From Citrus sinensis (taxonomy: Eukaryota > Streptophyta > Magnoliopsida > Sapindales > Rutaceae): a DNA stretch of 64,000 nt. The notes beneath the pieces were generated by a model that did not search any database, had not been told where the DNA came from, and saw only the letters and a program-made list of their open reading frames with translations. The stretch covers positions 24,773,001 to 24,837,000 of the forward strand of contig NC_068563.1 in NCBI RefSeq assembly GCF_022201045.2, given 5' to 3'. Both the position numbers and the translations under genes were made by a program. Positions 12,803 to 24,781 of this stretch are shown here, one piece after another. Within the stretch, counting starts at the first letter, position 1. Every line of letters starts with the position of its first letter.

Positions 12803-13640
12803 GAAGCGCTTGGAGTCCTTTACAGATTTTTTTTTCTTCTGTAAAAATTAAAAACAAAATGATAAATAAATAAATCAAGTGAAATTATATAAACTAGAAC
12901 TAAGTTGTTAAGAAATTACGCCTAGTAGCACAGAATGATCAAAGATGAAACGGGAAAGGAGGATAGAAAACGAACCGAAGACGAAAAAGAAACCCTAGAG
13001 ACTTGGGAGCGGCGAACGCTCGTAATATATAACAGACTAGGGAAAGTGATAAACCCTAAGTTCGTAACTGGATTTTTGTTGGGCTCAGCCAAGCCCACGT
13101 TCCTTTGGTGTCCAGAGGACTTGATGATTGGGTTTAAAAATGACCAGATCATGCCACGTAACAGAGTGAGATTGATTTTAATCGGGGAAAAAAAAACTCG
13201 CTTTTAACGCTCCTCGAAAGTTTTTATAACACCCCTTGAATGTTATTTCTTAAAATACTTCTGGTTTATGGTTTAATCGATGAAATATAAATTCATTTAG
13301 TAAAATTAATCACCAACCATAAAGTTTTATTTTTAAATAATCTTCTTAAATTACATATAAATCCTAAAATATTAAATTTATCACAAATTTGTTTCTTCTT
13401 ATCATATAATTTCTATTTTCATAACTCTAAATTCTTATAATTTTCTATAAAAAACATTAACTTTATAATCTTATTAATGCATGACATATAAATATAAGTT
13501 ACGTCAATTTTATACAAAGAATGTATCTCAATTGAATAATTATAAAGTTACAAAAAATTGTACAAACCATGTGGCATGAATGGATATGTAATTGAAAGTA
13601 TAAATAATAAAAATAAATTTGTGAGCCATATCATACCTTT
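12803..13640. repeat. RPL10a upstream block, copy 1 of a ~0.8 kb duplication
   Basis: This block runs from the 5' edge of the first coding exon through the promoter into intergenic DNA. It matches 15184-15997 in the same order and orientation. Shared landmarks are the CTTTACAG-T-run-CTTCTG segment, AAAGTGATAAACCC, ACACCCCTTGAATGTTATT (versus ACCCCTTTTGAATG), ATTAAATTTATC and a final AATAAATTTGTGAGCCAT. Identity is moderate, with many small indels. Confidence 0.8.
12985..13100 (-). promoter_or_regulatory. RPL10a promoter/leader with telo-boxes and site II motifs
   Basis: Telo-box motifs AAACCCTA lie at 12990-12997 and 13051-13058. Site II-type motifs lie at 13080-13085 (TGGGCT) and 13092-13097 (AGCCCA). 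Telo-box plus site II is the known promoter signature of plant ribosomal protein and cell-proliferation genes, and its position 190-300 bp before the start codon fits RPL10a. The transcription start itself was not located. Confidence 0.7.
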
Positions 13641-15183
13641 TATTCAACCAATTATAATATCCCAATTGCTACTTCAGTTTGTAGAATATTATTTGTATAA
13701 AAGTGTTGGTAGTTGTATTGTTACTCATTTCAATTATGTTAGTATAATATCAATCAAAGTATTATCTTCCATTTACTATAATAAAATCTCTTTACAGTCA
13801 TAATGTTGGGACCAAAGTAATTTATTTATATGAGTAGCTTATCACTTAATAGAGGTATAATTGTGAAAATTCTTGTTTTGACTTAGGTGGCGTTTGTCTT
13901 TTTGTCTAAAATCTAAATAAATTTAAATTAGTCTGAATTTTGAATAGAACTAAATGTCTAGATCTAAATGATATAATTTTTTTTGAATTACGAAAAGCAA
14001 ATATTAAGTTTTTTTAACTTAAAAATCTAAAAATTAGTATTTTTACATTTATGCCCTTACAAATCATAAATGTTAAACAAATAATAAACATTCCGAACAA
14101 ATTAATAAGATAAAGGTAAAGTATATGCTACATTGATAATTAATTAATTGATTGAGCATCTCCAATCTAATATAAGAACAATGATAAAAGAGATAGACAT
14201 AATTTCAAGAAACGAGTACATATGTTTATGTAGTAATAGAATTATACAAAATTTTCTTGAAAGTGTAAAAATAAATTATTTTCTAAAAATAATTTAAAAG
14301 AAAAATATTTCATTCCACTTTAAACTTTTAATATAGCGAAACATATATTTTTCGTAATATACCAATAACTATTAATTTATAGAGGAAATTCGCTAAGACA
14401 AGATCATGAAAATTTTTAACTTATTATAATGTGAAATTTATTCTTATTTATGACCGACTCAAATTGGGATTAAATTTTTATTGATATCAAATATCACCAT
14501 AGAGAGTTTTATTATATGTATTTATAGAAATACATATAATAAAACATGCAATTTAATGTTGGACCTAACAGTTGACATGTCTCCTCACCTCATCCGTAAG
14601 GTCGAGAGTTTGAGTTTATGGATATGGTCCTGGAAGTAGACGTGTAGTGTTTGTTGGCATAACCTTGAGAATCATAAAGTCTCACCAAATTTCTAATGAT
14701 AATATTACAATAAAATCATATTGTAATATTTAAAAGAAAATAATAATGATAGCATAGCAAATGGCATAAGTTAGTTGTAAATTGCTACCTCGATCGATTT
14801 TTTTTTTTTTCTCCACGTTACATTGCAAGTAACAAACTCTACTACAAAGGACCACTGTCATGTCATGCTTGATGCATGGATACATTTCTCACATTTTCGC
14901 AACGACTCATGAAATCTAAATTGTGTAAACTAGCAGTGAATAAACAATCTACATGATATATTTATAAAATTGCAGTTCTAGAAAGACAAGTACTAAATTT
15001 TTCATCAAAATAATGTAAAATTATCCACAGGAACCTCCTTAGCTCAATCTAAGTATTTTCTGTTAAATAATACTACTGTTATATTTTTGTTTGAGATATT
15101 AGAGAAAACTAAGGAATGATTAGAAGTTAATAGTGCAACAATTTGGAATTTTGGCCTTTGATTAAGGAAATAGAAAAGTATTT
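13641..15183. other. Intergenic with repeat fragments
   Basis: No supported gene. The stretch at 14860-15165 resembles 18280-18590, with shared words such as TTTGAGATATTAGAGAAAACTAA and GTGCAACAATTTGG. Around 14560-14720 a sequence with a weak B-box-like GGTCGAGAGTTTGAG could be a SINE relic, but I found no convincing target duplication. An AT-rich stretch at about 13885-14100 shares short words with 21190-21920 and may be a non-autonomous DNA transposon. Confidence 0.4.
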
Positions 15184-15997
15184 CAGAAGTGCTTGTAGCC
15201 CTTTACAGGTTTTTTTCTTCTGTGGAGATTAAAAAAAAGATAAATAAATAAATCAAATGAAAAATATATAAACTACAGGTGAAATGTTGTTAGGAAATTT
15301 TGCAGTTTTTTTGGGAATACATAAAAATAACCAAAAAGATGAACAGAAAACAAGGAGAGAACACCAATCAGAAATAAGAAAGAAGGCATGCAGACTTGAA
15401 TTACGTGGCCAACACTCATTATATAATAGACCAGCTGCGAAAGTGATAAACCCAGTTCCTTCTTTGCAGGGTTCGCGGTGGCTTGGCGTGTCCATGAGCT
15501 GATTATTGGGTTTACATGCACATAAAGAATTTGATTTAATCCAAATTAAAAAAAAAAAAAAGGGAGAGTAGAACTTTTAATACTTGTCTAAATTTTTATA
15601 ATACCCCTTTTGAATGTTATTTTTTTAAAGTACGCTCAATTTAATTGATAAAATATAAACTTATATATTAATATTAATCATCAACCATAATTTGTTTTTC
15701 ATTTTTTTTATAAATTACATATAAATTTTAAAATATTAAATTTATCTCAAACTTCTTTTTCTTCTTATTATATAATTTATATCTTCATAATCTAAATTCT
15801 TCTAATTTTCTCAAAAAAAAAATTAATTTTATAATCTTATTAATAATATATGCCACGTCAATCATGATACATACTATGTATCTCAATTGAATAATGATAA
15901 AGTTACATACATTTTGTATAAACCATGCGGCATGGTATGGATAGATCATTGAAATTATAAATAATAAAAATAAATTTGTGAGCCATTTCATTTTTTT
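15184..15997. repeat. Decayed second copy of the RPL10a upstream block
   Basis: This is the copy of 12803-13640 displaced by about 2.37 kb. The position matching the RPL10a start codon no longer holds an ATG. The telo-box is altered (AAACCCAG instead of AAACCCTA), and the site II pair is not conserved. It therefore looks like a dead promoter/leader copy, and no downstream RPL10a exons accompany it. Confidence 0.75.
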
Positions 15998-18599
15998 ATT
16001 TCATCAAAATAATATAAATTTTTTTTAACAAAAAGCTCATAAGCATAATTTAAGTATTTTCTGATAAATAATACTATTGTTACATTTTTGTATGAGATAT
16101 TAAAGAAAACCAAGGAATAATTAAAAGTTAATAGTAAAATTTGGATGTCACAACAAAAGAGAAAATTGAATCTGAACCCCAAAGATTTGTGCGGCTAACA
16201 CAGCCTGTGTAATTATATTTGATTTGGGTAGGCAGCTAACGCAGTTTTTATATAAAAAGGTACTGGTTTACTAGCATAGTAGCATGGTCGACAGTTGGGC
16301 TTAAATTTGAGCAAATTAGGCCCATAACCACTTTTTTAATCTGAACCGTTCGCACCCCTGTAAGCTTCTCATAAAATTATTTTTAAAAAATTCATAATTT
16401 TTACCCTGACAAAATTTAAAATATTATATATTTTAATTAAACTCCTATATAATGACCATCATTCTTATTGATCATCATATGATTTTCGAAAGTATTCCTA
16501 ACTTAATTAAGAGTCTTCATTTCTTCTGTTAGTCATTATTTTTAATACTTTATTTCAAAATTTAATAGCACTACAGTAGTTTTTTTTTTTCCTCCAAAAG
16601 AATGACACAAGGGGGAAAAAAAAAAAAGAAAGAAAGACAAATGTTATGAATTTTGGTCAAGCAAATGGTCGTTGAAAAGCAAAAGAAGTTGAAGGAAATC
16701 GAGAGTAACTCGGTGAAAACGTTTTGTTCTAAAAGAATTTTGTTCTTACAGGATTTCTCGAGAAATAAAAATATAGAGTTATTGATGGAATTAAAGTGGG
16801 TGTTGATAAAAGTAGTGTAATCTACGTATGTATTCAATGGGTTGCATTTAGAAGAGGGGTTTCAAGAGATTTTCAAAAGGATACCAATACTTCAACTCTT
16901 TTTAATCCATATTTTTTAAAAAAAAAAATTGCATGGCTTTACAATAAAATTAACGTTAATATATTTTTTTTGAATACTAATTACACATCATATTATTGTA
17001 TTTCACATTTATTTACAACTATTATTATAGCATACATTACACTGATATTTACAATAAGATATACATAATTAAAAATTATATTATTACATTAAATTCAATT
17101 AAATGCATAATTAGACAAATAACCTTTGCAGACGAAGGATGTCTCTACTCCACTCGCATTTCGCAAGAGAGAATGACTTATAAATATTTTAGCCCCCACA
17201 AAAGCATTGTGGACTTACATTTTTAACCACTACGTGAGGGCAGCAGCCCAACCACTTCGGCCAAAGGCCTAGTGGCAATTAACGTTAATATTAGGAAAAA
17301 AACATCTGATCTGAATTCCAACAATAAGCTTTGAGGATATAAGTTTGAGAATAAAAGAAAGTTTGAATTTACCTTCGATTATGTTTAGAATTATTTTTAC
17401 TATTATTACTGATTCCTCGATTATAAGTTTGAGTTTTTGGGTCAAATGAGTTTATTTAACATAGTATTAGAACCAACATTTCAAGTTCAGTTTTCTTTTA
17501 AGGGTACAACTTGTTTCAGCTTGTCTATTAAGAATCGTGTTTAATATTATTACTGATCCGTTATTGGCTTATATCTGTCACCTTAACTTAGGATCAAAAG
17601 CGGTTCTCCAACAGTTTGTTTACATATGTTTATTAGGTTTGAAAATGTCTTTGTTAAAATGGGCTTTGAACCGATTTTTGCTGTCGCGTCCAGAGAGCAA
17701 TAGACACGAGAGAAAACGAGATTGTTAGGAGATGAAGTGGGCTGGGTTCTGTTCACGTAGAATGGGCTTAATGTCCAAAACGACAAGAGTAGTGCCACTA
17801 CCACCCCTCTCAAAGTCTCATAAAACCGATTTGTTGTGGGCTTGTGCGGTGCATCACATATTTAACCTTAATTGAAAATTACTTAACTTGTGAAACCATT
17901 AATTTAATTATTGGTTTTGTTTGATTGTCTCTCGTGAAAAATGGATTACATGTTTCTTGCCTTGAACTGCTCGTGGCTCCCACAAATTTTGGTGGGTAGA
18001 TTAAAAAAAAAAAATAGCCCCTCTTTTTTGCTAAAATTAATGGTTTCACTTCACCCTTTATGTTCTAAAGCATATTAAAACATCCTTGATGAAAATTTAG
18101 ATAAGGGAATTCATGGAGACTTTCAGAGAAATTAAACTTTAATGGAAACTAACTAGTTTAGTAGGTGCTTCATAAGTTATTATTTAATTTGTATGAGTTA
18201 ATAATAAAAAAGTTAAGAACAGAATGTTGGAATCCATGCAAATGCGTTTGTTTTGCTATGCTAATTAATTAACTCACACGTCATGGGCACGAAACACTTT
18301 CTGCAACTACCCATGGATCTAAATTTTGCGGCAATTATAAACTAGCTTAAACAATCTACGCATGATTTTTTCACATAAAACTGAAGTTCTAAAGTGAAAA
18401 AATTAATAAGTATCGGTACTGGTAATACACTTTTTCATCAATATAATGAATAATTACCAACAAAAATCACATCCAACTCCGTCTTTTATTGAAAATTAAT
18501 ACAAACACTGCTCATCTTTTGTTTGAGATATTAGAGAAAACTAATAAGTAATAGCAAATTAATAGTACAACAATTTGGGTGTAGTTAACCATTTGGGTT
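15998..18599. other. Intergenic with third copies of local repeats
   Basis: 16003-16145 is a diverged partial copy of 14990-15165 (shared AAGTATTTTCTG-TAAATAATACTA and GAGATATTA-AGAAAAC), and 18280-18590 is another, longer copy. No supported gene. The minus-strand open frame at 16571-16837 has no recognisable domain. Confidence 0.45.
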
Positions 18600-18719
18600 T
18601 ATCATTTATCAGTAAAGGAATATCAAAGAGTTCCAATACTCAGTAAACAAAGTTGGCAGCACATTGACATTTAATTAAATTCTTGAAAATTGAAATGCAT
18701 TTCACTTTTGTTTGTCTCT

Positions 18720-19340
18720 ATAATATTGTTGGAAAGAATTTCCTTCTATCATGTTCCCTTTCACTACACGAAAGTCTATCTCTAACCCAAGATCAATCAA
18801 TGAATCAAACATCAATCACACAAATAATGAAAGATTCAATCTTTGAAGAATAAGAACAGTAAACAGAACAACCAACCCAAGAACACAGAGATTATAGTGG
18901 TTCAACACTTAAACAGTGCCTACATCCACTTGAGGAAGATTGCACTAATCAAGCTCAAAAATGTTACAAGATCATCAAGTGTGTACACAAAAAAACAAGA
19001 ACAAGCTCTCTGTTCTATACACACTTTGATCTCTCACTGATAAGTCCCCCCAGAACACTCCAGAATTAGCTTATATAAACTGATCTGGGTTTGTTACATT
19101 AGCCGGCATTTTCCCTCCAAAACTAATGGCTTTTAACAGCTGTGCTTCACCTCCTTACTAAAGACTCCTCTAAATGACATTTAATTTTGCCGTTAAAACT
19201 GCTTATTTCTATACATGTGCTATACATGCAAATTTATTACCAGCTATTCATGTATAAAGAAAAAATTATATCATTGGGGCAATCTCATTTAGATGAATGA
19301 CGACAAAATTATTTATTCAACACGTATTCAGTCAGATTTT
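18720..19340. other. Possible LTR-like relic upstream of the bZIP gene
   Basis: A TGTTGGAAAG start near 18728 and an internal GATTATAGTGGTTCAACACTT segment recall LTRs of plant retrotransposons, where similar words are common. I could not find a matching end or a target-site duplication, so this may also be ordinary upstream sequence of the bZIP gene. Confidence 0.25.
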
Positions 19341-19469
19341 TTCTCCAAAATAGGGTTATAATACTTTTTGTTTACAATCAGGGATTTTATACATTATTGC
19401 TTTCAGCATTATATATTACGCACTGATCTTCATCATTTATACATCACCATTATTTTCATTTCATTAGAT

Positions 19470-20719
19470 ATGAGTGACAGTAAGTCGATATCCTGGACAT
19501 GGACGGAGTTGATCAATGCAGTACCGGATGCTGAAGAAGTATTATCCTCGATATTCAACGGGGAGAACTTGCAAGAGATCCAGTCTCAGCAGTCGCCACC
19601 ACCTCCACTGCAAAATCAAAACACGATCAATGTTGGAGACCAAAATAGGGCTAAATTTATGAACGGATTAGGGTTTCCTAATTATTATTATTATTATTAT
19701 TATTATTATCAGCCACAGTTGCCAACAGTAATATTACTGGAGGAAACTGAAGAGGAACAAAAGAAGAAAAAGATTTTAATTAAAAATAGAGCTTCAGCCG
19801 CAAGATCTCGAGCCAGGAAATTGGTAAATAATAATTTTGTTATAATTTAATTTTAATTTGTCAAAGTTATGTTATCATCATCGTGCATGCAGTAAAGTAA
19901 TTAAAGTGTATATAATAGTGTACCATAATAGTGTACCAAGAGCAGTCTTTTTGTGTGCATATCTTCTGGGAGGTTAATTAATTTAATTAAGTTTCTTTGT
20001 TAATTATAAATATGCAGGAGCGTATTAAATTTCTGGAGGAGCAAGTGGAGACATTGAAAGAAGAGAATGCTAAATTGAAGAGAATAATACTTGTTAGTTA
20101 TTAAATTCTTAAATTTATTAATTGTTATTCTTGATTCTCAAGTAGCATGCAATCTCATCTTAATTTGATTTTATCAGGAGGAAACACTGAGAAGGAGATG
20201 CCAAAAGGTAATTAAGATCATACTTTATCAAACTTTTGTATCGCGACGTTAACATATATTTAAGCAGCTAGCCGTTAATCAATGATAGAAAACTATTGTA
20301 AAATAACTCGATGTTCAAATGATCACTTAAGTTCAGCATCGCTCACTAACAAGAGCCAGTAATCAAAATATTTTAATTCCTGATTTAAATTATTGTTCAT
20401 TGTAGACTTTATAGTATATGATTCTAATTAAGTGATAATTAATATTAATTAATAATATTTAATTATGCTTGTGATGAAAGTATTCCAATATATTATATAT
20501 ATATATATGTGTGCGCGCGCGCACGCGCATCAATGCTAATATTAATTATTAAGAGATTTTAATTATTCTCTTCACAAAAGGATTATTTTTTTTTCACATA
20601 ATACTTATGAATGCATTTGTTGGCATTTACCTTGTTTTGGTTAACAGATACAAGTGGAAATGATCAAGGAGACGACTGCAAAGAAGTTAAAGGAACAAAG
20701 AAGGACCGTAAGCTCGTGA
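19470..20719 (+). CDS. Short FD-like group A bZIP transcription factor
   Basis: Nuclear DNA-binding protein of 176 residues in four exons: 19470-19823, 20018-20092, 20178-20207 and 20648-20719. The basic region is KNRASAARSRARKL with Asn106 and Arg114 in the N-x7-R pattern, followed by leucines 124, 131 and 138 at heptad spacing. The NR-SAARSRARK core is typical of group A bZIPs (ABF/FD). The protein ends RRTVSS, which lines up with the phosphorylated C-terminal 14-3-3 contact of FD (R-x-x-S/T) and leaves one residue after the serine, like a mode III 14-3-3 site. FD proteins recruit FT through 14-3-3 to activate flowering genes; that role is inference here. The start at 19470 is the first ATG of the exon. 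A microsatellite encodes about nine tyrosines near residues 72-80. Compared with full-length FD it is short. Confidence 0.85.
19680..19711 (+). repeat. In-frame (TAT)n microsatellite encoding poly-tyrosine
   Basis: About nine tandem TAT codons lie inside coding exon 1 of the bZIP gene and give a run of tyrosines. The unit is a trinucleotide, so length changes would keep the frame. Confidence 0.9.
20494..20530. repeat. Alternating purine-pyrimidine tract (AT/GT/GC)
   Basis: A (TA)n run passes into GTGTG and then GC-alternating sequence within the last intron of the bZIP gene. Such alternation is the type that can adopt Z-DNA in vitro; a function is not implied. Confidence 0.7.
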
Positions 20720-22532
20720 TGGTGAAAAAAAAAATTATAAAAAAAAGAAGAAGAAACGCACAAGTCGTGTACTTGCAGCTTCACTATGTAATTTTAATCT
20801 GCATTTTGTGCATTATTTTAGATTTAATGTGTTTGAGTTGATTTGAGTTTGTCTACGTTACAATCGACTTTTCAAAGTTCAAACACCATATTAATACGTT
20901 AAGCTTTAATTTAATGATTTAAATTTAAATTTTTTGGTTAAACGATTAGTTAAACTGGTATAAATGAGTATCAGGAATCATTGAATTCATTTGTCTGTTT
21001 CAATCATAATTTAATAAAGTTTTCTTAATTTATTATTATAAAACAAGCAATTTTCTCTAGCTTCGGTCAGTATACGACATAAATTACAATCGTTGAACAA
21101 AAATTTGATGAACTAAGGTCCTCCAATTAGTATTCAGGTTGGAAAGTTATAGCACCAAAACATTTGATAAATATTAGCTGTCGTTGCTTGAAAATTAAGG
21201 GGTTGTTTATTTGTTTGTTTGTTTGTTTGTTTTTTTTTTACTGAATGACTTAATTGACTTAATTACAATTAGTTAAGTTTAAGTGATCCATTTATTTTTT
21301 CAACTTAACAAATATTTTCAATCATTAAGTTATTAAGCTAATATTTTACCTATTACTTAATTTAGAAAGTCCGAATAGCATCATTAAAAGATATTCTCCA
21401 AAATATGCTTATCTAATTATTTAAATTTCATCCGTACCTAAATAAGTTTAATAATTAGTATTTTTACCAATCTCTATAACTTATGATAATATAGTGGTAG
21501 ATTATTATTGTTTTTATCTTTTATTTTATTTCGAATTAACATTATTTATCTTTATAATTTATAATGAATATTTTTCATAAAAAAAATCATAAACATCATT
21601 AAAATTGATTAACATATAGTAATTTAGAATATTAAAGAGTTGTATTCAATTGAGCATGATTGTGTTGTGATAATATATTATCTTATATATTTATGTTATT
21701 TGAGATGTTACTTATTGTTTAATATTTATAATTTATAAGGGCATAGATGTAAAAATGCTGATTTTCAGATTTTTTAAATTAAAAAATAAACAACTTGATA
21801 CTATTTTTAGTGACTTAGACAAAAAAAAAAAAAACAAACTTATCATTCAGATTTAGACATTCAATTATATTCACTAATTGAAATATATATAGATTTCAGA
21901 TAAAAAAAAAAATGCTACCTAAGTTAATTTGATCCAACACTTGTGTGATAAATAAAACCTATAATATCTTTATTATTTTTGTCAAAATTCTTATTTAAAA
22001 GTCATTTACTACGCACCATCAATTATTATTTCTTAGTTGTAGCATTTTTTTCTTTATAGTTGTGGCTTAAAATTTAACACCTTAGTACCAAATAAGAACT
22101 AACTGACGGAGCAGTTAAAATCAGCAACCACATATCTAGGGATCTAATTTCTGGACTATTACTGACAAATCATGGCAATTTTCTTACAAAATACTTCGAT
22201 GTTAATATTTTTAATTAAAGAAATCATTTACTGAAATTAATTTCCTAATCATTTCACTTAAAATCTATATAAATTATAATAATAGTTTTGCATAGACCTT
22301 TTGCATCTTTCACCATCGTAATCTAATAATTTCAAAATACTCATAATTAAATTATAAGATCATGTGCACATAGCAGAAAATACAGCAATCTTCTTCCGAA
22401 TCCTTATTTATTCTCCAAAATGACAAGAAGAAACTACAACGTTTATTATATATGATTAAAAAAAAAGCCAAAGAGATAATTAATAAGAATCTCTTTCTAA
22501 TTTAAAGAAAAATAAACCACATAATTAAATAA
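20720..22532. other. Intergenic; AT-rich, possible non-autonomous DNA transposon
   Basis: No supported gene. A stretch from about 21190 (GGGGTTGTTTATTTG) to about 21920 has the look of an hAT-type non-autonomous element and shares GGGCATAGATGTAAAAATGC-like words, inverted, with the region near 14050. I could not define terminal repeats. The last ~150 bases are likely 3'UTR of the gene that follows on the minus strand. Confidence 0.35.
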
Positions 22533-23021
22533 TTAACACCTACTTTCTATCCTCAGTTGCTGAAGAGAAGTAGTAGTGCTACTGGCTCTAGTGCTACCCC
22601 TATTATCAGCAACAAGTGCTTTGCGAGCAGAAGCAATTTTATTAGGAACCATTAAAGCCTCGAAAGCTGAACAATCAATCCAATTCTTAAGCAGACCCTC
22701 TTGACCCCATGTATCCGGTATCAAAACCCGACCCGCCACCTCTTCTCGGTGCCTCTTCAGCCTCTCACGTCCACCACCACCTTGGTCTTTATGTAATAAG
22801 TCTTCATTATTATTCTCGTCTTTCACGTGCATCTCTCTGGACTCCAAGATTGAGCCATGCAAACAAAGATCAGACGTGCCATTCGCCTTGTTCTTTTCTG
22901 CATGGATTCGTCGAACAGAAGAAGATGGTGAAGAATTTTTTATAACGTTATCATTCATGTTATTGGTTTGATCTTCTTCTTTGGTGAGTGATGACGATGA
23001 TGAGAAGTGGGGATGCTTCAT
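22533..23021 (-). CDS. BIC1: BIC1-type blue-light inhibitor of cryptochromes
   Basis: Small nuclear regulator of 162 residues in a single exon. BIC proteins bind photo-excited cryptochromes and block their dimerisation, which makes a negative feedback loop in blue-light signalling. The diagnostic cryptochrome-interacting region is at about residues 84-137: [19 protein letters not shown], then [20 protein letters not shown] and [10 protein letters not shown]. The protein ends with the family-typical LRIESRC. The first 80 residues are Ser/Asn-rich and look disordered. The ATG at 23021 is supported by a TATA box about 50 nt upstream, which implies a very short leader. BIC1 and BIC2 share this region; the BIC1 name is my best guess from length and ending. 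In Arabidopsis these genes are light-induced. Confidence 0.9.
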   Translation of the reverse strand: MKHPHFSSSSSLTKEEDQTNNMNDNVIKNSSPSSSVRRIHAEKNKANGTSDLCLHGSILESREMHVKDENNNEDLLHKDQGGGGRERLKRHREEVAGRVLIPDTWGQEGLLKNWIDCSAFEALMVPNKIASARKALVADNRGSTRASSTTTSLQQLRIESRC

Positions 23022-23068
23022 TGCGTGGGGATATGGGCAATGAGAAGCAATGTGAGGTTCGAATGGGA

Positions 23069-23075
23069 TTTTATA
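23069..23075 (-). promoter_or_regulatory. TATA box of the BIC gene
   Basis: TATAAAA on the minus strand lies 48-54 nt upstream of the ATG. It predicts a transcription start near 23040 and a leader of about 20 nt. Confidence 0.5.
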
Positions 23076-23237
23076 TTGGATAAATAGTTTTTCAGTCTCT
23101 TAAGTTTAAGATAATTATACATTCAGGCTTATATTTTTAAAAATTACTCAAAACGTCTATATTGCGTATCTGTTAGCGTTAAAACCTGCTGACTTTGTTT
23201 TGTTTCCAAGTTATATGAGTCAAGAATACTATTTTAC

Positions 23238-23514
23238 TACCACTAGACTTTAACCTAGTGATTAGAACTCATACCACACAATTGTGAGGTCATAGATTCG
23301 AGCCCCCACAATGGTTTAATTTTTTTCCTCAATTTGAGTAAAGACAGTTTTCTCCCGACGTCCCTCGAATATTGAAGAGGGTAAAAATCTGGACGGACTT
23401 CATAAGAATTGATGTAAACTAGTCTTAATAATAGTCTGATTTGTAAATATCAGTTGTAATATCATGTAATATTAGTTATACTCTTGAACAATAGTCTCGT
23501 GTAATAAAAAAAAA
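23238..23514 (+). mobile_element. tRNA-derived SINE, 277 bp
   Basis: The head holds tRNA-like pol III promoter boxes: an A-box-like AACCTAGTGATTAG near 23252 and a B-box-like AGATTCGAGCCC near 23295. The tail is a run of 11-12 A. A 16-bp flanking duplication, AAGAATACTATTTTAC (23222-23237) and AAGAATACTACTTTAC (23515-23530), differs at one base. It lies about 220 bp upstream of the BIC start codon. Confidence 0.8.
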
Positions 23515-23530
23515 AAGAATACTACTTTAC

Positions 23531-24781
23531 CTTTTAAAAAAGAAAAAAAAATTAGATCCAACAAAGTATGAAATCAATGTTACATGTGTTTTGGATAATT
23601 TTAAAAAATTAGAGACTAATTGGTAATCGATCCAAACCCTAAGGACGGCAGAGTAAATTTTCCCTCATATAACATATACATTCTGGTAGAACGTGAAGAA
23701 TGGGTGGGGGAATTAGAATACACGTCAAGGGGTTTTGCGTGGGGAAATAATGCGTGGGGAAGAATGGGCCTACGTTTATAGCTTGGCATTGCATTCAGTA
23801 TTGTGTGGTCTTTAGTTGTTGTTTGGGGAGGCTTTAAATGCTTTTTTAGAAATTAGAAGTTAAGGAATGAGAAGTGGACATAAATGTTTTGAGTGGGAAG
23901 TGTGTGATTTTGGTTTATAAAATGAATGGTTTTGACCAATTGGGTTGGTGGATTTGATTTTGAGGCGGCCTTGAATCTTCTTAATTGAGGTGGAAGAGGC
24001 AGCACCTAGTATTCGAATTCATGGGTGCAAAGATGTGGACAAAGTGCATTTTGAAGAGAGATATTTTGGGACGATGAATATTCTTTTTCATTATTAATAT
24101 GTGTTTTTTTTAAATAAGATATAATTGAATATTAAAATAAGTTATTAATGTGTTTTTTTGTCATTATTAATATATTTTTTTAAATAAGATATAATTTAAT
24201 ATAAAAAGAAGAGATTTAGAGGTTCGAATTTCACTTACACGAGTAAGAAAAAAAATTTTGAATTGGTAAAAAACTATAAAAAATAAAAGTTCATATAAAA
24301 CCCAACTCGGCTTCAAAAAATGATGAAAAAACTTATCCTTCTCTCAAATGCTGTCACATTTAATCATCTTAATTAGGTTTTCAAAATTATTATAAAGTTC
24401 AAAAGATTGGGTAAAAATCACTTTTGAGTTTTTCTTTGAAAAAGATTATCAAACACTCTTCTAAATTTGGACTTCTTCATTTATTTTTGCAAACAAGAGG
24501 AAAACTAATTAGCAATAAACTTATTCCAAAAGAACATCTTTACCTGAGGAACCATAAGAGAGAGCACAACTTTTATTCAACAATTCCCGGAGAGCAAATG
24601 TTCAAATCAGACATGAACTTGGATAACATAGATCATCAATACGCTGCTTGCCAATAAAATTTATACTGGAAGTCAAGTTTGCGAGGAACTCAAAAAAGAG
24701 GTGAAAACGTTTTAAGAAAAAAGAAAAGAAAAGTATAAACTGATGTACACATTTCCAAGAAACAAAATCAAATGTAAAATG
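23531..24781. other. Intergenic, BIC upstream and FtsZ2 3' flank
   Basis: No supported gene. It contains a B-box-like GGTTCGAATTTC at about 24222 that could be a further SINE scrap. The final ~100 bases are probably FtsZ2 3'UTR. Confidence 0.4.

Noticed and set aside
14560..14720. Third SINE
   Set aside because: Weak B-box-like word only; no convincing target duplication or A-tail.
15253..15521. Overlapping frames of 72-82 codons near 15.3-15.5 kb
   Set aside because: The region is the decayed copy of the RPL10a promoter block, which is non-coding in the original.
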